Position numbers and translations under genes: made by a program | Origin: Andalucia godoyi | Taxonomy: Eukaryota; Discoba; Jakobea; Jakobida; Andaluciidae | DNA length: 64,000 nucleotides | NCBI GenBank assembly: GCA_009859145.1 | Contig: VRVR01000040.1 | Location: 62,001 to 126,000 of the forward strand | Reading direction: 5' to 3' | Notes under the pieces: generated by a model | The model's database searches: none | Told to the model about the DNA's origin: nothing | What the model saw: only the letters and a program-made list of their open reading frames with translations | Shown here: in pieces, positions 59,030 to 64,000 of the stretch | How the letters are laid out: each line of letters opens with the position of its first letter | How positions within the stretch are numbered: the first letter of the stretch is position 1

Positions 59030-61438
59030 ATGGAAAAGATGAGTGCGAGCAATGCTCGAGTTTCTGTTGCGATTCGCATGCGTCCTGGTGCGGGTGAGAT
59101 TCTTCGGAAGGACACAAACAATCCGTCGGTTATCAACTTGTTTGATCCACGCGTGACAGGGTCTGAGCGTGTTGAGCGGGAGTTTGGGTTTGACAAGATT
59201 TTTGATGACGATGCGACACAAGAAGCTGTTTTCGATCATGTGTGCAAGCCGCTTGTTGAGCATGTGTTTGAAGGATTCAATGCATGCTGTTTTGCGTACG
59301 GTCAAACAGGCTCCGGTAAGACTTATTCCATCTTTGGACTTGCGGGTGAGAAGCGAGGAGTTGTTCCCAGAGCCATGGAATGCATCTTTGAAACGATTGA
59401 GAAGCGGAGACCTTACGCTCACATTGCTACGTTCGTCTCGTTTCTTGAGATTTACATGGATGACATTGGGGATCTGGGAAAAATTTATGTGGACCAGAAA
59501 CAGGCGTCCAGGTCAGCACCAGCGACATCCAGGATTGAATATAACCCACCGTCGCAACGACTGGAAAATCCTCAGAAACCCGCTTCTGCTTCCATGAGAC
59601 CAAGTTCTGCGTCTGTTCGGCCAGCGTCGGCGGTTTCGAGACCCGGTTCTGCATACACTGGATATGCAGGCTCCGTGATGAGTACGGGATTGGTTCGAAA
59701 GCCGGATATGACTCAGCGAAAGTACTTTGATGAAAAATTGGATATTCGGGAAAATCCAGATGGCTCTGTGTTTGTGAAGGATTTGGCCACGATTCCTGTC
59801 AGTTCGGTTTCAGAGGTCATGGAGATCATCAATCTGGGAGTTGCACAGCGGGCGACGTTTGAAACAATGATGAATGCCTATTCCTCCCGCTCACATACGA
59901 TCTTCACAATCACCATTGTACAGACGAACAAAACAACAGAGGAGACCATGACCGGAATGTTGAATTTGGTGGATTTGGCTGGCTCCGAGCGGCTAAAAAG
60001 ATCCGAGTCTGAGGGGCAGCGATTCAAGGAAGCAGTGGTGATCAACAAGTCGCTGAGCGCGCTCGGTAACGTTATTTTAGGTCTCGATTCGAATGCAAAT
60101 TACATCCATTATCGAGATTCCAAGCTCACGAGAATCTTGCAGGATTCTCTGGGCGGCAACTCTTTCACCACGCTGCTGGCGACTACGTATCCTACGATTG
60201 ACAATTACGAAGAGTGCATGGCAACTCTGCAGTTTGCGAAGCGCTGCAAGAACGTGCAGAATCATCCACGAGTCAACTATGTAGAGCTCTCTGCGGCGCA
60301 GCAGGAAGGCAGGATTCGAAAGCTCCAAGAAGAAATTGCGAGATTGCGAGAAGAGAAGGAACAACAACAGGATCAGTTTCAGAGAAAGATGAATGAGCTG
60401 ATGTCAAAAATGAGCATGTTTGGAGTGCAGTTTGACGCAGATGGGACGATCCTCGGTACGCGCAGTGCTCGAGGTATCGGAGACGGATTTGGTGGTTCTG
60501 GCGGTCTTGGAGGGGCGTCCGGCGGTGGTACGGGATCTGATGAGGCGTCTTCTTCCTTCCGGAAGAAGGCTGAGCATGCGGAGAAAGAACGTGAGCAGCT
60601 GAATAAGAAGCTAGAGGAACGAAGAATCGCGTTTGCAAAGGCACAAGAACAAGCGCGATCTGAGGTTGGCAAGCATGCCGCCGAGGTGTCGGATTTGAAG
60701 TCACGGATTGCGCAACTGCAGGACCAACTCACATCTTTGCAGTCTTCCAAAGATACAGAGCTGGAAAATGCTCGACGATCTCTTGCAACAGAACTCGAGA
60801 GGATACAGGGTGGCAATGATCGAATCTTTGCTGAACAGTTAAAGCTTCTGCAGAATCTTCCAGAGGCGTTCAAGGCGGCAATGAAGAGCAGCATATCCCC
60901 TGAAGCGACCAATCGATTGTCCAAAGGTGCAATCTCGGAAGAACACCATCGACAGTTGCTACGGGCCATCGATGCGAGCAACTCTCAGGCTCTAACACAG
61001 ATTCGAGACATGTACCAGTCGTTCATCCAGTCTGCCAGGAATGAAATCTGCAACATCAAGTACAAGGCAGAGCAAGAAAAGAAGGATTTTGAGCAAAGGA
61101 TTCTGGAAACTGGTCGCCAACGCGATCTCTTGTACCAACTGACTCTGAATCTTGTGCGAATTGCAGAAAGTGGAAAGACATTTCCTAAACACGTTGGCGG
61201 AACTGGCATCGTGCTCCCCGAGTACAATCCGCTCATGAAGTTTGATACAAGTGTGCTGGACCATTGTGTCAAGAGATCAGCAGTTATTGTCAAGGAAGCA
61301 GAAGACCCGCTGCGGCCAGTCGTCCCAAGATCTCATTCTCGAACTGCCTCCATGCAAAGCCTAACTTCTCCTATGACTGTCTCGTCGTCGCTTGCAAACA
61401 CCCCCCGACCAACCTCTGCCCGGCCATCTTATTACTAA
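59030..61438 (+). CDS. N-terminal-motor kinesin with Ser/Pro/Arg-rich insert in the motor domain
   Basis: 802 residues. The motor (about 8-425) has P-loop GQTGSGKT (91-98), switch I NAYSSRSH (281-288), switch II DLAGSE and the microtubule-binding YRDSKLTRILQDSLGGN. An insert at about 153-230, after EIYMDDIGDLGKIY, holds SASxRP-type repeats (MRPSSASVRPASAVSRPGSA) that similar sequences appear again at the extreme C-terminus (RPTSARPS). A coiled coil (about 425-460), a Gly-rich hinge (about 485-510) and a longer coiled coil (about 515-700) follow. The D-x-G-K-x-Y pattern and NVQNHPRVNYVE neck suit a kinesin class common in flagellated protists; the subfamily was not fixed. A second Met three codons in (59039) could also be the start. 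Confidence 0.9.
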   Translation: MEKMSASNARVSVAIRMRPGAGEILRKDTNNPSVINLFDPRVTGSERVEREFGFDKIFDDDATQEAVFDHVCKPLVEHVFEGFNACCFAYGQTGSGKTYSIFGLAGEKRGVVPRAMECIFETIEKRRPYAHIATFVSFLEIYMDDIGDLGKIYVDQKQASRSAPATSRIEYNPPSQRLENPQKPASASMRPSSASVRPASAVSRPGSAYTGYAGSVMSTGLVRKPDMTQRKYFDEKLDIRENPDGSVFVKDLATIPVSSVSEVMEIINLGVAQRATFETMMNAYSSRSHTIFTITIVQTNKTTEETMTGMLNLVDLAGSERLKRSESEGQRFKEAVVINKSLSALGNVILGLDSNANYIHYRDSKLTRILQDSLGGNSFTTLLATTYPTIDNYEECMATLQFAKRCKNVQNHPRVNYVELSAAQQEGRIRKLQEEIARLREEKEQQQDQFQRKMNELMSKMSMFGVQFDADGTILGTRSARGIGDGFGGSGGLGGASGGGTGSDEASSSFRKKAEHAEKEREQLNKKLEERRIAFAKAQEQARSEVGKHAAEVSDLKSRIAQLQDQLTSLQSSKDTELENARRSLATELERIQGGNDRIFAEQLKLLQNLPEAFKAAMKSSISPEATNRLSKGAISEEHHRQLLRAIDASNSQALTQIRDMYQSFIQSARNEICNIKYKAEQEKKDFEQRILETGRQRDLLYQLTLNLVRIAESGKTFPKHVGGTGIVLPEYNPLMKFDTSVLDHCVKRSAVIVKEAEDPLRPVVPRSHSRTASMQSLTSPMTVSSSLANTPRPTSARPSYY

Positions 61439-61588
61439 CTCGTCCTGATTTTTTATTCATTTTATTCTTTATTCACTGTTCTTTGAAAAACGTTTGTTTT
61501 TGGTTTTATTATTATTATTAAAAACATCCTGCGTGAATTGAATCGTCATCTCGCTCTTCTCATTCCCCTCGCTTTCCTTGTCCCCCCC

Positions 61589-61621
<33 letters not shown>

Positions 61622-61975
61622 TCACTGCAGCCATGATCGAGGTAGTCCAACTGCATACGTCCCAAAAATCTCTTCCCGTGCGAAGGAACGTCTGTCGTAA
61701 TCGGAGTCAGCTCTCAAAATGGTACACTGAACGAAGGAACGAATGGAACGAAAGGAACGAATGGATTTGCGATTTGTCCACTTGGTTTCTTGCAAAAACG
61801 TCGCTGTACGATTTGTTTCAAATCACGTTCGTTTATTATTGCTGCTCGTGAAGACCTAAGAGACTCGAGACTTGGCACACCATCATCATTTGCACATTGA
61901 ACAGGGATATTCCTGCAGTTCCGAGTTTGCATCTTCGTTCTTTGTTTGTTGGATAGCGTTGTTTTGTTGTTTTGT

Positions 61976-62006
<31 letters not shown>

Positions 62007-62120
62007 GATCGTTCTAAACCGTGCTTGTCTCGTTTGGCCCTCAAAAGAGAAATTTTTTAATTTTTAAAAAATTATCTTTTTTGTTTGGGTAGGGACGGTG
62101 GCCGTTGAAGCTTGCAGAAC
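61439..62120. other. Intergenic with (CA)n
   Basis: Between two plus-strand genes. It has a CA run at 61590-61620, GAACG repeats at 61733-61765, and T-rich stretches at 61955-62006 and 62052-62085. No gene is visible. Confidence 0.6.
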
Positions 62121-64000
62121 ATGTTTCGGCATCATGGATCATCGATGTCTGTGGACGGTGGTGCTTCATTAGGCCCTTCAAGCATGGAGGATGTGTTTCG
62201 CATGGCTCTTCAAAATAATGATATTGCGCAAGTTCAGGCATGTATTGCGTCTGGAATGTCAGTCGAGACGCAGTTTGATTTCGGAAAGACTCCTTTGATG
62301 ATTGCTGCTGAGCGGGGATACTCTGCGATCGTCGAGTTGCTCGTGGTTCACGGTGCAAAGGTCCTTTCCTCGGATGAGGCGATGAAGTTCCCTATCATGC
62401 ATGCTGCAGAACATGGGCATCTCGACATCGTCAAGTTTCTTGCGAAAAACGGGGCTGCTTTGGACATTCACAATTTCAGAGGACATTCTGCGCTGACGCT
62501 GTCCATCATTCACAACCACTTAAATATAGTCAGGTGGCTTCTGGATGCGGGTGCCGATGTCAATTCTCCGAATGATGGTGGGTTTACTCCATTGATGATG
62601 GCTGCAGAAAAGGGGTTTTTGCTCATTGTGCAACTGCTGGTCGACAGGGGTGCGGACATCACGGCAAGAACCAAACGAGGCCATACTGCACTTTCGCTAG
62701 CGAAAAAGTACAAAAGAGACTCTGTTGTCTCGTATTTGCAAGGTTTGCAAAATCATCCAGATCACACAGACGACGAAGCGGACGCTGCTACTGCGTCGAA
62801 GGAGCGACGAGAGAGTATAGCGTCAAGCCACCCGATCGCAGAGAGTGCTAAACCTGGAGACGATGATGCATCTGAGGAGTCAAAGAATCGAACGTCCCGA
62901 CGGCATGTTACGATTATGAAGAAGGTACGTTCTTCCATCAACCTGACGGATGCTGCTCGGCAAGGTGTGGTCGCTGCAGTTCATCATGTCCTAGAGATGC
63001 AGGACGACGTGGATGGCACTGAGGCCCTCGTGATTGCAGTGGAAAAGGGATTTCCTGATATTGCACAGGTTCTCTTGGAAAAGGGCACGTCGGCAGATGC
63101 CCGCAATGCTGCTGGAGATCCGCTGCTGCTGATTTCCTATCGGTTGCGAAATCGATCCTTGTCCGAACTTCTGCTTTCGTGGGAAGCAAGCCCACTTGTG
63201 GAAAACAAGCACGGAATGACTCCTCTTGCATTGGCAGCGTCCGAAGGAAATCTCGAATGGGTTGCATTTTACGTTCAAAAGGGGGCACCTGCAAATGGTC
63301 CTTTTGCGTCTGGAAAAATTCCTCTGTTGTTGGCTGCCGCGCACGGTCACGAGGATGTTGTGCGGTATCTTGTTGATGAAGCGAATGCGTCAGTGCACAT
63401 CAAGAACACTTCTGGGGTGACTGCCTTGATGCAAGCTTGCTGGAATGGATATTGGTCCATCGCTGCGTTCTTGCTTGCGCATGGAGCAGATGCACACGTT
63501 GTGGACGAAGACGGCGATACTGCTCTGTCGAAGGCTTGTCAACATGGCCATGTGGCTGTCGTGGAGCATCTTTTGCTCGAGCACAACGTTGCCGTCAATA
63601 CTGTCCACTCCGTTTCGGGCATGACTCCTTTGATGCTCGCTTGCCAAGGTCCGCATGCGAGGATCGTTCAATTGCTGCTGGACCATGGCGCGTCAATCTT
63701 CCCAAAGACCAAGAAATCGAAAACAGCGCTGTTGTACGCTGTGAAGAGCTCGAATTGGGATGTCGTTGAGCTTTTGCTGCAGAGAAACGCGGAAGTCATT
63801 CCTGGTCAACAGCTCTTCAAGGATGCACTTCTTATGGCCGCTGGGGCGGGGCATGCTCAGGTTGTCCGGTTGCTGCTCGATCGCGGCGTTCCTATTGAAT
63901 CAAAAAACCACTGCCAGGCCACGCCACTTATCTATGCCGTTGAACAGGCCCCGGTCATCAACGTTACGTCCATCGGGCTTCCCAGACAGCACCATCATTC
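62121..64000 (+). CDS. Ankyrin-repeat protein, 3' end cut off by window edge
   Basis: An open frame from the ATG at 62121 to the window end gives at least 626 residues. It is built of about 33-residue ankyrin repeats: G-x-T-P-L-M-I-A-A-E, G-H-x-x-I-V-x-x-L-L and G-A-D-x patterns recur at least eleven times, for example KTPLMIAAERGYSAIVELL, FTPLMMAAEKG and MTPLMLACQG. A charged, Ser/Asp-rich spacer (residues about 215-268) splits the array into two groups. It should serve as a protein-binding scaffold. The frame continues beyond the window, so any further domain is unseen. A stretch of T runs precedes the start. Confidence 0.85.
   Translation, partial: MFRHHGSSMSVDGGASLGPSSMEDVFRMALQNNDIAQVQACIASGMSVETQFDFGKTPLMIAAERGYSAIVELLVVHGAKVLSSDEAMKFPIMHAAEHGHLDIVKFLAKNGAALDIHNFRGHSALTLSIIHNHLNIVRWLLDAGADVNSPNDGGFTPLMMAAEKGFLLIVQLLVDRGADITARTKRGHTALSLAKKYKRDSVVSYLQGLQNHPDHTDDEADAATASKERRESIASSHPIAESAKPGDDDASEESKNRTSRRHVTIMKKVRSSINLTDAARQGVVAAVHHVLEMQDDVDGTEALVIAVEKGFPDIAQVLLEKGTSADARNAAGDPLLLISYRLRNRSLSELLLSWEASPLVENKHGMTPLALAASEGNLEWVAFYVQKGAPANGPFASGKIPLLLAAAHGHEDVVRYLVDEANASVHIKNTSGVTALMQACWNGYWSIAAFLLAHGADAHVVDEDGDTALSKACQHGHVAVVEHLLLEHNVAVNTVHSVSGMTPLMLACQGPHARIVQLLLDHGASIFPKTKKSKTALLYAVKSSNWDVVELLLQRNAEVIPGQQLFKDALLMAAGAGHAQVVRLLLDRGVPIESKNHCQATPLIYAVEQAPVINVTSIGLPRQHHH

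Overview
This window reads as nuclear DNA of a free-living, intron-poor, unicellular eukaryote. It carries cytosolic eukaryotic housekeeping genes (alanyl-tRNA synthetase, eRF1, 26S proteasome Rpt6, PP2A scaffold, two FKBPs, a kinesin, cytochrome b5, a Qcr9-like complex III subunit). Genes are densely packed on both strands, most are single-exon, and base composition is moderate with many simple repeats. eRF1 keeps NIKS and YxCxxxF, which fits the standard genetic code. The taxon cannot be fixed from sequence alone. The mix of a Zn2Cys6 regulator, a GTP-type PEPCK, a protist-style kinesin and a beta-helix/GCC2-GCC3 membrane protein suits a protist (a jakobid-, heterolobosean- or unicellular-opisthokont-like flagellate or amoeba).

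Layout. 0-10 kb: a partial F-box protein, a TLDc-GTPase of IFI44 type, a candidate N-myristoylated coiled-coil protein, a Zn2Cys6/PAS transcription factor and a tail-anchored beta-propeller protein. 10-25 kb: alanyl-tRNA synthetase, a His/Ser-rich disordered protein, a decayed Fanzor/TnpB-like zinc-ribbon remnant, a 1288-residue coiled-coil protein, a tyrosine-aminotransferase-like enzyme and a protein with four STPR/SPPRT repeats. 25-37 kb: a 1687-residue beta-helix membrane protein, a spliced Get1/WRB-like receptor, a type I membrane protein with four GlcG/HbpS-like modules, the PP2A A subunit and a coiled-coil protein, ending at an assembly gap in a CT microsatellite. 37-50 kb: a small spliced unknown gene, a nucleolar FKBP, Rpt6, a BTB-GAF protein, a polytopic membrane protein, PEPCK and an 870-residue multidomain RNA-repair enzyme. 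50-64 kb: a coiled-coil protein, a three-exon FKBP12-like gene, eRF1, a LACTB2-like metallo-beta-lactamase-fold protein, Qcr9, cytochrome b5, a kinesin and an ankyrin-repeat protein that runs off the end.

Connections. Two tail-anchored proteins (beta-propeller protein, cytochrome b5) share the window with a Get1/WRB-like receptor that would insert such proteins. The Zn2Cys6/PAS regulator resembles the AcuK/Ert1 class that controls gluconeogenesis in fungi, and a PEPCK gene lies about 40 kb away; a link is only inference. Five inferred introns all start GTATG(G/T).

Most notable: a single polypeptide with a 2H-phosphoesterase-like N-terminus, a dual-specificity phosphatase, a polynucleotide-kinase-type P-loop domain and an ATP-dependent RNA ligase (47.9-50.5 kb); a dispersed 120-140 bp element with conserved pairing, likely a structured RNA or small mobile element (45.2 and 56.8 kb); the four-module GlcG/HbpS ectodomain protein; and the Fanzor-like relic.
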